Below the pieces are notes generated by a model. It was not told the DNA's origin and searched no databases. It was given only the letters and a program-made list of their open reading frames with translations. A stretch of DNA of 7,993 bases, from contig JAJRSX010000200.1 of assembly GCA_024278555.1 (NCBI GenBank), positions 1 to 7,993 on the forward strand, given 5' to 3'. Positions within the stretch are counted from its first letter, which is position 1; every line of letters begins with the position of its first letter. A program made the translations under genes and the position numbers. Shown here piece after piece: positions 1-6,076 of the stretch. This stretch comes from a bacterium (GTDB lineage: Bacteria > CG2-30-53-67 > CG2-30-70-394).

Positions 1-511
1 CCAGCTCCACCACCGCCAGGCGGTGGCGGGGGCGGAGGGAGAGGAGCGTCAGCGGCACGCCGATCTCGTTGTTGTGGTTCGCCGCCGACGCGCAGGTGGC
101 GAGCCCCGCCGCCTCACCGATTGCCCGCACCATCTCGCGGGTGGTGGTCTTGCCGCACGAGCCGGTGATCGCCACCGCCGGGGTGGCGAGGCGGGCCCGC
201 CAGCGGGCGGCGATCGCCTGGAGGGCGGCGAGGGGGTCGGCGACCGCGATCACCCAGCCTCCCGGCGGCGGTACCACCCCCGCGCGGGTGACCACGCCGC
301 TGGCGCCGGCGGCGAAGGCGTCGGCGACGAAGCAGTGGCCGTCGAAGCGCGGCCCGGAGAGGGCGACGAAGCAGGCGCCCGCGGGCAGGTCGCGGCTGTC
401 GGTGGCCACCGCCCTCGCCGCGGCGTCGAGGTCGCCGCGCGTCTCGACCGCGATCCCCGCGTCGGCAAGCCAGCGGCCGAGCAGTCGGCCGGTGAAGGGG
501 GCGGGGGTCAT
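1..511 (-). CDS. murF: MurF, UDP-MurNAc-tripeptide--D-Ala-D-Ala ligase, N-terminal part (cut by window edge)
   Basis: This is the first 170 codons of a gene that runs off the left edge, so its C-terminus is not visible. MurF uses ATP to add D-Ala-D-Ala to UDP-MurNAc-L-Ala-D-Glu-meso-DAP in the cytoplasm, the last step before the lipid-linked stage. What is seen: an N-terminal substrate-binding region with TDSR (residues 37-40), the Mur-ligase P-loop TGSCGKTTT (116-124), and NHNNEIGVPLTLL (145-157), a segment typical of MurF. The ATG overlaps the murE stop as ATGA, with only a weak GGTGA ahead of it, which suggests coupled translation. MurF is usually about 450 residues, so roughly a third is present. 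The frame is open throughout. The family is clear; only the missing part is unknown. Confidence 0.96.
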   Translation of the reverse strand, partial: MTPAPFTGRLLGRWLADAGIAVETRGDLDAAARAVATDSRDLPAGACFVALSGPRFDGHCFVADAFAAGASGVVTRAGVVPPPGGWVIAVADPLAALQAIAARWRARLATPAVAITGSCGKTTTREMVRAIGEAAGLATCASAANHNNEIGVPLTLLSLRPRHRLAVVEL

Positions 512-1977
512 TGGCTCACCCGGTGGGTCGCCGCCCGAAGGGCGAGGGCGGCGGCCGCCACCTCCCGGTCGTCGAAGGGGCGGCGTTCGTCGCCGACGAG
601 CTGGTAGCCCTCGTGGCCCTTGCCGGCGATCAGGACGAGGTCGTCCTCTCCCGCCTCGCGGATCGCCTGCTCGATCGCCGCGGCGCGGTCCGGCTCCACC
701 GTGTACGGGTGGTCGCCGAGGCCGGGCTCGATCTCGGCGAGGATCCGGGCCGGCGGCTCGGAGCGCGGGTTGTCGGAGGTGAGGATGACGCGATCGGCGC
801 CGCGCGCCGCCGCCCCCATCAGCGGCCGCTTGCGCCGGTCGCGGTCGCCGCCGCAGCCGAAGACGACGATCAGCCGGCCGCGGGTGAGGCGGCGGCAGTC
901 GGCCACCGCGCGGGCGACGGCATCGGGGGTGTGGGCGTAGTCGACCACCACCACCGGCCGCTCGTCGCCGATTCGCTGGTAGCGGCCCGGGACCGGCGCG
1001 GCCGTGGCGAGGGCGGCGGCGACCTCGCTCAGGGGCCGGCCGTGGCGGATCCCGAAGGCGGCGGCGGCGAGGCCGTTGTAGACGTTCACCTCGCCGAGCA
1101 GGTGGGTGGTGATGGGGATCGACCGGCCGTTGTAGTGGAGGTCGAAGCGGCTCCCGTCGCCGCTGCACTCGAGGTCGGCGGCGCGGACCGCCGCGGTCGG
1201 GCCGAGGCCGTAGGTGAGGAGCGGCACGGTGGTCTCTTCGGCGAGGCGGCGGCCGTACGGGTCGTCGGTGTTGACCACCGCCACGCTCCCGGGACCGACA
1301 AGGGGCGGCCGGAAGAGGAGCTGCTTGGCGGCGAAGTAGCGCTCCATGTCGCCGTGGTAGTCGAGGTGGTCCTGGGTGAGGTTGGTGAACAGGGCGGTGT
1401 GGAAGCGGCACCCGGCCACCCTTCCCTGGTCGAGGCCGTGGGAGGAGACCTCCATCACCGCGTGTTCGGCGCCGGCGGCGGCCATCTCGCCGAGGAGCTC
1501 GATCACCCGCAGGGCGTCGGGGGTGGTGTTGGGGGCGGGGAGGCGGTGGTGGCCGACCCGGTACTCGAGGGTGCCGATGAGCCCCGCCTCCGGCCCTCGC
1601 TCGCCGAGGAGATGGGCGATGAGAAAGGCGGTGGTCGACTTGCCGTTGGTGCCGGTGATCCCGGTGAGGTGAAGCCGGTCGCACGGCGCCCTGGCGAGGC
1701 GGTGGGCGGCGGCCACCGCCACCGCGTACGGGTCGTCGGCGACCACCACCGTGGCCTCCCGAGCCTCCGCCGGGGGGCGACGGCAGAGGATGGCGGCGGC
1801 GCCGCGGTCGAGGGCGTCGCCGATGAAGTCGTGGCCGTCCACCGCCAGCCCCCGGCGGGCGACGAAGAGGCAGCCGGGGCCGGCGCGCCGCGAGTCCTCG
1901 GTGATCCGGTGGATCGCCACCGTGGCGTCCCCATGGCAGGCGGCGGGGAGGGCGGCGAGGAGGGTGGCGAGGTCCAT
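508..1977 (-). CDS. murE: MurE, UDP-MurNAc-L-Ala-D-Glu--meso-DAP ligase
   Basis: This is a 489-residue cytoplasmic ligase of normal family length that adds the third stem-peptide residue to UDP-MurNAc-L-Ala-D-Glu using ATP. In order: N-terminal UDP-MurNAc-binding domain with DSR (28-30); P-loop TGTNGKSTT (108-116); NTTPDAL (150-156); MEVSSHGL (175-182); HLDYHG followed by YFAAK, whose Lys218 is the expected carbamylated lysine; DYAHTPD (346-352); FGCGGDRD (373-380) with KRP; DNPR (402-405); and GKGHE (452-456). In known MurE enzymes DNPR marks meso-DAP rather than L-Lys specificity, so the wall is probably meso-DAP type. The ATG is the only ATG start in frame before an upstream stop at about 2034. 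No Shine-Dalgarno is visible, since the leader is C-rich. It lies 111 bp after ftsI and overlaps murF by 4 bp. Confidence 0.98.
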   Translation of the reverse strand: MDLATLLAALPAACHGDATVAIHRITEDSRRAGPGCLFVARRGLAVDGHDFIGDALDRGAAAILCRRPPAEAREATVVVADDPYAVAVAAAHRLARAPCDRLHLTGITGTNGKSTTAFLIAHLLGERGPEAGLIGTLEYRVGHHRLPAPNTTPDALRVIELLGEMAAAGAEHAVMEVSSHGLDQGRVAGCRFHTALFTNLTQDHLDYHGDMERYFAAKQLLFRPPLVGPGSVAVVNTDDPYGRRLAEETTVPLLTYGLGPTAAVRAADLECSGDGSRFDLHYNGRSIPITTHLLGEVNVYNGLAAAAFGIRHGRPLSEVAAALATAAPVPGRYQRIGDERPVVVVDYAHTPDAVARAVADCRRLTRGRLIVVFGCGGDRDRRKRPLMGAAARGADRVILTSDNPRSEPPARILAEIEPGLGDHPYTVEPDRAAAIEQAIREAGEDDLVLIAGKGHEGYQLVGDERRPFDDREVAAAALALRAATHRVSQ

Positions 1978-2036
1978 GGGAGGGGCGGCGCGGCAGGGGA
2001 TGGGGGGCGGTCGGCCTGGTGGGCCGCGCGATTATG

Positions 2037-2069
2037 CCCCGTCAAGGCCCCCCCGGGGGGACGACGGAG
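2037..2069 (-). repeat. Hairpin between ftsI and murE with a C6G6 core
   Basis: CTCCGTC (2069-2063) pairs with GACGGGG (2043-2037) with one U-G pair, around a core palindrome CCCCCCGGGGGG (2049-2060). It begins about 20 nt after the ftsI stop and ends about 60 nt before the murE ATG. The following CATAATCGCG has no T-run, so a complete intrinsic terminator is unlikely. It may act in processing or partial attenuation. Confidence 0.45.
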
Positions 2070-2088
2070 GGGCGGTGCCGGCGCCCGG

Positions 2089-3816
2089 TCACTGGCTCAG
2101 CTCGGCCAGTCGCGGCGGCCGGTCGGCGGCCGCCACCTGCAGGAGACGGGGACCATCGCCGGGCTGGATACCGAGGTAGCGGAGGGTGCGGGTGGCGATC
2201 TCGCGGAAGATGGGGGCGGCCACCTGGCCGCCGTAGGCGCGCCCCCGGGCGCCGTCGAGGGAGACGATGCAGACGATGCGCGGCCGCTTTGCAGGGACCA
2301 TGCCGACGAAGGAGGAGACGAAGCGGGTACGGGAGTAGCAGTGGTGGCGGGTATCCCACTGCTGCGCGGTGCCGGTCTTGCCGGCCACCGAGAACCCCTC
2401 CACCGCCGCCTTCGGGGCGGTGCCCTTTGGAGTGGTCACCCCCTCGAGGATGCGGACCAGGGTGCGGCAGGTCTTCTCGGAGAGAATGCGACGGGGAGAG
2501 GGTAGCGGCCGGACGGTGCGCGCCGCGACGTCGTCGTGGGTCAGGTGGGGCGGGTAGAGGGTGCCGCCGTTGGCCAGGGCGCCGTAGAAGGCGGCGATCT
2601 GCAGGGCGGTGACCCGAAGCTCCTGGCCGATGGAGACGGAGGCGCGGGAGACTCCGGACCAGCGCTTCGGGGGGCGAAAGGTGCCGATCGGCTCACCCGG
2701 ATAATCGATCCCGGTCCGCTTGCCGATGCCCCAGGCCCGTAGCCGCTCGTAGAGGGTGGTCGAGGGGAGGTCGGCGGTCAGCTTGATCATGCCGATGTTG
2801 CTCGACCGCTGGAGAACCTGGGCAAAGGAGAGCCAGCCGAAGTGGTCGCCGGCGGCGTCGTGGAAGATCCGGTCGGCGACCCGGTAGCTGCCCCCCTCGC
2901 CGTAGACCAGGGTGTCGGGAACCGCCCGCCCCTCCTCCAGGAGGGCGGCGGCCACCAGCGGTTTGAAGATCGACCCCGGCTCGTAGGTCCAGGTGACCAC
3001 ATTGGAGCGGTAGGGGCGGCCGGCATCGGCGCGCCTGCCGGTGCTCCCCGGCGCGCCCGAGTCGACCATGGCGAGGAGCTCACCGTTGCGCGGATCGAGA
3101 ACGACCGCCACCCCGCCGCGGGCACCGTTCGCCTCGATGCCGTCGGCCAGCGCCGTGTGGGCGATGTGCTGGACCACCTCGTCGAGGGTGAGGTGAAGGT
3201 TGGCTCCAGGACGCGCCGCCCGCAACAGGCGAATCTCCACCGCCTGGTTGTTGCCGTCCCGGCGGCGCAGGTAGAGACCCGGCTCGCCCCGAAGGAGGTC
3301 GTCGTAGGCGACCTCCAGCCCCTCCAGCTCCTGGCCGTCCACCCCCACCAGCCCCGCCACCGAGCGGAAGGTCTCTCCGAGGGGGTAGTAGCGGCCCGGC
3401 TCACGGATACAGTGGATCCCTGGCAGGTGCAGGGATTCGACCGCTGTCTGCACGGTCGCCGGCAGGCGGCGGGCAAGCCAGACAAACGAGCCGCGGCGAT
3501 TCAGGCAGCGCGCAATTCTGCGTACCGGCCGGTTGAGGACCGGTGCCAGGCGACGCGCGGTCGCCCCCTTCGCCGCCACCTCGCGCGGGTTGGCGTAGAC
3601 ACCGACCGCCTCGGCGCTCTCCGCGATTACCACCCCGTGGCGGTCGAGGATCCGGCCGCGCGGAGCGTCGATCGTGATCTGCTCCTCCTGTTGCCGTTTG
3701 ACCCGTGCTGCGAGGCGGTCGTGGTCGATGACCTGGAGGTAGACCAGGCGGGCGGCGACGCCCCCAAAGAGGACGACGCCGACCACCGCGAGGAAGAGGA
3801 GGCGGAGGCGGGACAT
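2089..3816 (-). CDS. ftsI: FtsI (PBP3-type), septal peptidoglycan transpeptidase
   Basis: This is a 575-residue class B penicillin-binding protein that cross-links septal peptidoglycan in the periplasm, working with FtsW and the FtsQLB complex. In order: a membrane anchor (about residues 4-28), the motif APRGRILDRHG (51-61) at the start of the dimerisation domain, and a C-terminal transpeptidase domain with the active-site SIFK (Ser282-Lys285), SSN (338-340) and KTG in AGKTGTAQ (480-482). SIGQELRVTALQ (395-406) is also a conserved PBP segment. All catalytic motifs are intact. I chose the ATG directly before the membrane span. The frame stays open 68 codons further up to a GTG at 4020, and AGGAGG at 4018-4023 lies there, so a basic cytoplasmic extension from GTG 4020 or TTG 4008 is possible. 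That stretch has clearly lower third-position GC (about 78% against 89% in the first ftsI codons), which favours the shorter form. No Shine-Dalgarno precedes the chosen ATG. Confidence 0.96.
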   Translation of the reverse strand: MSRLRLLFLAVVGVVLFGGVAARLVYLQVIDHDRLAARVKRQQEEQITIDAPRGRILDRHGVVIAESAEAVGVYANPREVAAKGATARRLAPVLNRPVRRIARCLNRRGSFVWLARRLPATVQTAVESLHLPGIHCIREPGRYYPLGETFRSVAGLVGVDGQELEGLEVAYDDLLRGEPGLYLRRRDGNNQAVEIRLLRAARPGANLHLTLDEVVQHIAHTALADGIEANGARGGVAVVLDPRNGELLAMVDSGAPGSTGRRADAGRPYRSNVVTWTYEPGSIFKPLVAAALLEEGRAVPDTLVYGEGGSYRVADRIFHDAAGDHFGWLSFAQVLQRSSNIGMIKLTADLPSTTLYERLRAWGIGKRTGIDYPGEPIGTFRPPKRWSGVSRASVSIGQELRVTALQIAAFYGALANGGTLYPPHLTHDDVAARTVRPLPSPRRILSEKTCRTLVRILEGVTTPKGTAPKAAVEGFSVAGKTGTAQQWDTRHHCYSRTRFVSSFVGMVPAKRPRIVCIVSLDGARGRAYGGQVAAPIFREIATRTLRYLGIQPGDGPRLLQVAAADRPPRLAELSQ

Positions 3817-4049
3817 GGTGGGAGGAGAGGGGAGAGTTGGGATCGGGGGTCGGTGAGGGGGGATGGTCCGGGGCAAGGAGGGAGGGCAGAGGGCAGTCCG
3901 GGACCCGGCGCAGCCTGCAAACGAGATCTCGTCGGAGCCGGGAGGCCCGCCGGCGGCGGAGACCCCTCCTGTACGCAACCGGCGAAACCGCCTGGTGAAC
4001 CGGGCCAACCTCGGCCACACCTCCTGCTACCTACTGCCCTCCGCCTACA
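3817..4049 (-). other. Long C-rich gap between ftsL and ftsI
   Basis: Most of the 251 bp between ftsL and the chosen ftsI start. The part nearest ftsI is extreme: in the 74 nt at 3817-3890 I count about 46 C and only 6 G in the transcript sense. There is no Shine-Dalgarno before the ATG. A perfect AGGAGG (4018-4023) sits near the far end, next to GTG 4020 and 12 nt from TTG 4008. No independent small gene is convincing here, because both open frames simply run on into ftsI. Confidence 0.6.
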
Positions 4050-4066
4050 GGCGCGCCGCGCGCGCC
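4050..4066 (-). repeat. Hairpin directly after ftsL
   Basis: GGCGCGC, a 3-nt loop and GCGCGCC form a perfect 7-bp all-GC stem starting 1 nt after the ftsL stop. No T-run follows, so it is unlikely to be a full terminator. It may slow or process the transcript or protect its end between ftsL and ftsI. Confidence 0.5.
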
Positions 4067-4067
4067 G

Positions 4068-4457
4068 CTATCGCTGCGTTCGTACCCGTACGACCTGTCC
4101 CTTGGTGGGCTCGCGGAAGCCGTGGCTGCGCGCCCACGGCGCCACGTCGTCGAGGGATGTGAGACCGGCGAGCTTGATGCGCAGTTGATCGTTACGCCGC
4201 TCAAGCTCCGCGCCCTGTCGGGTCAGGGCGTCGAGCATCTGCACCTCGGCGACCATCTGGTTGCTCTGCCAGATGGTGAAGAAGTAGACCAGGGCCGCCG
4301 CTCCCACGGCGAGGAAGGGAAGGATGCCGAGCTTGACCGGAACGGTCTTGCGACGGGCCAGCCGCGAGGTGAGATCGACCTGTTGCAGGCGACGGGGAGA
4401 CACCTTCGGCGGCCGGCGGGGAGCTGCGGCCCTGGTCTGGGGAATGGCGAGTGCCAT
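4068..4457 (-). CDS. ftsL: FtsL, cell division bitopic membrane protein
   Basis: This is a 129-residue bitopic protein between rsmH and ftsI, the standard place for ftsL. FtsL forms the FtsQLB complex that activates septal synthesis by FtsW and FtsI. What is seen: a basic, Arg/Lys/Pro-rich cytoplasmic tail (1-42), one hydrophobic span (about 43-63), then a heptad-like, charge-rich helix (about 64-100) suited to pairing with FtsB. A C-terminal segment (SLDDVAPWARSHGFREPT, 101-118) resembles the usual FtsL ending, in which a short helix precedes a G-F/M-x-x-P motif. FtsL is poorly conserved in sequence, so the call rests on layout and position together. The ATG has an AAGGA Shine-Dalgarno at 4468-4472, 10 nt upstream, the clearest ribosome site in the cluster. 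The cytoplasmic tail is longer than in many homologues. A hairpin follows the stop at once. Confidence 0.93.
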   Translation of the reverse strand: MALAIPQTRAAAPRRPPKVSPRRLQQVDLTSRLARRKTVPVKLGILPFLAVGAAALVYFFTIWQSNQMVAEVQMLDALTRQGAELERRNDQLRIKLAGLTSLDDVAPWARSHGFREPTKGQVVRVRTQR

Positions 4458-4493
4458 TCGGGGGGGATCCTTGAAGGGGGTTGGAAAAGGGGT

Positions 4494-5438
4494 TCAGGAG
4501 AGGGGGTTGGTGGTGCGCTCCGCCACCCGCAACCGCGCCGATCGGGCACGGGGGTTGGCGGCCCGCTCGGCCTCACCGGCGACCACCGCGCGGCGGGTGG
4601 CGAGGGTGATTGCCGGCCGGCGGCCACAGGCGCATGCCGGCAGGTCCGGCGGACAGACGCACGGGTGGGCGAGGCGACGGAGGGTCTGCTTGACGATCCG
4701 GTCCTCCAGGGAGTGGAAGGCGATGACCGCGATCCGGCCGCCCGGGGTGAGGCAGCGGACGCCGTCCTCCACCGCCGCCGCGAGGTGGTCGAGCTCTGCG
4801 TTTACCGCGATCCGCAGGGCCTGGAAGACGAGGGTTGCCGGGTGGTGGCGACGGCCGCCGCGGCCGCGGTGGGCGGGCGGGCAGAGGGCAACGAGGGCCG
4901 CGGTGGTGGTAATGGGGCGGGCGGCGAGGATCCGGCGGGCGAGGCCCCGGGCGCCGGGGACCTCCCCGAAGTCGCGCAGGACCCGGGTGAGGCTCGCCTC
5001 GTCCTGCTGGTCGAGCCACGCGGAGACCGGCTCGCCGGCGGTCGGGTCCAGCCGCATGTCCAGGGGCCCGTCGACCTGGAAGGAGAGGCCGCGGTCCGGG
5101 TCGTTGAGTTGATCCGAGGAGGGGCCGAGGTCGAGGAGGATGCCGTCCAGGGGTGCGCCGGCGAGGCGGCCGGCGGCGAGGTCGGCGAGCGCCGTCTCGA
5201 AGCGGGCGTGGAGGAAGCGGACCTCGGCCTCGGGGAAGGCGGTCTCCAGGCCGCTGCGCTCCCACGCTGCCGGGTCGCGGTCCACCGCGATCAGCCGGCC
5301 GCGGCCGCCGGCGGCGGTGAGCAGGGCGCGGCTGTGGCCGCCACCGCCGAGGGTGCCGTCGAAGAGGGTGGCGCCGGGACGGGGGTCGAGCCAGCGGACC
5401 ACCGCCTCGGTGAGGACCGGCAGGTGGTGGGTCGCCAT
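4494..5438 (-). CDS. rsmH: RsmH (MraW), 16S rRNA m4C1402 methyltransferase
   Basis: This is a 314-residue SAM-dependent methyltransferase that acts on N4 of C1402 in the 16S rRNA decoding centre. What is seen: DGTLGGGGHS (27-36), the SAM-binding motif I; AVDRDP (51-56); LDLGPSSDQL (102-111); RGLSF...GPLDMRLDP (116-132); FGEVPGARGLARRIL (157-171); HPATLVFQALRIAVNAEL (199-216); FHSLEDRIVK (241-250); a four-cysteine segment (C260, C262, C269, C271) common in proteobacterial RsmH; and NPRARSARLRVAER (295-308). Length is normal for the family. The reading frame stays open far upstream across mraZ, but homology begins at this ATG (MATHHLPVL), 10 bp after the mraZ stop. There is no Shine-Dalgarno; the preceding sequence is CCTCCTCC, so translation is probably coupled to mraZ. 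A 36-bp gap leads to ftsL. Confidence 0.97.
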   Translation of the reverse strand: MATHHLPVLTEAVVRWLDPRPGATLFDGTLGGGGHSRALLTAAGGRGRLIAVDRDPAAWERSGLETAFPEAEVRFLHARFETALADLAAGRLAGAPLDGILLDLGPSSDQLNDPDRGLSFQVDGPLDMRLDPTAGEPVSAWLDQQDEASLTRVLRDFGEVPGARGLARRILAARPITTTAALVALCPPAHRGRGGRRHHPATLVFQALRIAVNAELDHLAAAVEDGVRCLTPGGRIAVIAFHSLEDRIVKQTLRRLAHPCVCPPDLPACACGRRPAITLATRRAVVAGEAERAANPRARSARLRVAERTTNPLS

Positions 5439-5448
5439 GGTGGTGTCG

Positions 5449-5895
5449 TCACAGGAGGAGGTTGAACTCGGCGATCCCGTCGCTGATCTCGTCGAACTCC
5501 TCCTGGGTTGTGGGGAGAAGCTGCTGCCAGCGGTCGCGGTCCCACAGCTCGACGTGGCGGAAGAAGCCGGCCACCACCACCTCTTTGTGGAGGTGGGCAC
5601 GCTCGCGCAGGGTCGGAGGGATGAGGATCCGTCCCTGACCGTCGGGCTCCACCTCGGAGGCGTGGCCGAAGAAGGTGCGGTTGAAACGGGAGACGGCGCG
5701 GTTGTGCGACGGCATCCGGCTCGCATTCTCCACCACCCGGCTCCACTCGTCGGCGTTGTAGAGGTAGAGGGCGAACTCCCAGAAGGTGACCACCAGCGGG
5801 CGTGGGTCACCCTTCGCCAGCTCCTCGCGCATCCGCGCGGGGAGGGCCACCCGTCCCTTGGCGTCAAGCCGCTTCTGGTAGGTTCCGCTGTACAC
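5449..5895 (-). CDS. mraZ: MraZ, transcriptional regulator of the dcw cluster
   Basis: This is a 148-residue protein made of two tandem SpoVT/AbrB-like (MraZ) half-domains. MraZ forms ring-shaped oligomers that bind short tandem repeats in front of its own operon, and in E. coli it represses the dcw cluster. What is seen: first repeat with LDAKGRVALPARMRE (10-24), second with EPDGQGRILIPPTLRE (83-98), and FFGHASEVE between them, all characteristic. The start is a GTG giving MYSGTYQ, which aligns with the usual MFRG start. An ATG 5 nt upstream is in another frame. No good Shine-Dalgarno is visible. The gene is first in the operon, 10 bp from rsmH. A matching operator and a strong promoter lie directly upstream, which supports autoregulation. 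Confidence 0.97.
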   Translation of the reverse strand: MYSGTYQKRLDAKGRVALPARMREELAKGDPRPLVVTFWEFALYLYNADEWSRVVENASRMPSHNRAVSRFNRTFFGHASEVEPDGQGRILIPPTLRERAHLHKEVVVAGFFRHVELWDRDRWQQLLPTTQEEFDEISDGIAEFNLLL

Positions 5896-5911
5896 GTCAT
5901 TTCAGGGCTGA

Positions 5912-5951
5912 TTCCCCACGCTTCCCCACTTTTCGCCACTAATCGCCCAAA
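5912..5951 (-). promoter_or_regulatory. MraZ operator: 10-bp-spaced GTGGGGAA repeats
   Basis: Read on the minus strand there are three direct repeats at exact 10-bp spacing: GTGGCGAA, GTGGGGAA and GTGGGGAA, in units ending at 5932, 5922 and 5912. A degenerate fourth (TTTGGGCGAT, 5951-5942) is in phase and overlaps the -10 and start site. Known MraZ operators are runs of TGGGN with 5-nt spacers, the same period and core. Placement at about -8 to +32 fits repression by blocking RNA polymerase, with MraZ made by the next gene. Confidence 0.85.
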
Positions 5952-5978
5952 CGTAATCGGTGCCCTCCGGCGTGTCAA
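5950..5978 (-). promoter_or_regulatory. Sigma-70-type promoter of the dcw cluster (Pmra)
   Basis: On the minus strand, TTGACA (5978-5973) is a perfect -35, then a 17-bp spacer, then TACGTT (5955-5950), which keeps the key T, A and final T of a -10. Transcription would start near the A at 5943, giving a leader of about 48 nt to the mraZ GTG. This is the best sigma-70-type site in the window and sits just upstream of the MraZ repeats. Confidence 0.8.
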
Positions 5979-5999
5979 CTCCGAGTTGCAAAGACAGGT

Positions 6000-6022
6000 A
6001 TCGACGCGCCACGGGCGTCGAT
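6000..6022. repeat. 8-bp perfect inverted repeat upstream of Pmra
   Basis: ATCGACGC (6000-6007) and GCGTCGAT (6015-6022) form a perfect 8-bp stem with a 7-nt loop. It lies about 22 bp upstream of the -35 (centre near -68 from the predicted start). It could be an operator for another regulator or part of the end of the upstream transcript. No T-run follows on either strand, so it is not a standard intrinsic terminator. Confidence 0.5.
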
Positions 6023-6038
6023 TCTGCCCCCTCCCCCA

Positions 6039-6069
6039 CCCTGCGCGCGCAGGGCGCCTAGCGCTTTTT
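6039..6069. terminator. Possible termination or insulation element after the unknown envelope gene
   Basis: A perfect 16-bp palindrome, CCCTGCGCGCGCAGGG (6039-6054), lies 23 bp after the stop of the unknown envelope gene. Next to it GCGC-CTA-GCGC (6054-6064) runs into TTTTT (6065-6069) on the plus strand. On the gene-bearing minus strand no T-run follows the palindrome, so intrinsic termination in that direction would be weak. The plus-strand version looks more like a terminator, although I see no plus-strand gene. Confidence 0.35.
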
Positions 6070-6076
6070 CGTGCCG

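Noticed and set aside
2031-2036. CATAAT as a -10 element for an internal murE promoter
   Set aside because: No -35-like hexamer lies 16-18 bp upstream and there is no extended -10 TG, so the six-base match alone is not enough.
511-2505. Long plus-strand open frame (664 codons) opposite murE and ftsI
   Set aside because: It is antisense to two clear genes, has an extreme Gly/Ala/Val/Arg/Asp composition and no recognisable motif. Long antisense frames are normal in GC-rich DNA. The same holds for plus-strand frames at 2842-4188, 4122-5465, 5140-6189 and 6071-7087.
3401-4018. 205-codon frame overlapping the start of ftsI as a separate small gene
   Set aside because: It runs into ftsI in the wrong frame, is Pro/Arg-rich low-complexity sequence and has no motif.
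5898-5900. ATG 5 nt upstream of the chosen mraZ start
   Set aside because: It is out of frame with mraZ. The GTG at 5895 gives the family-typical N-terminus.
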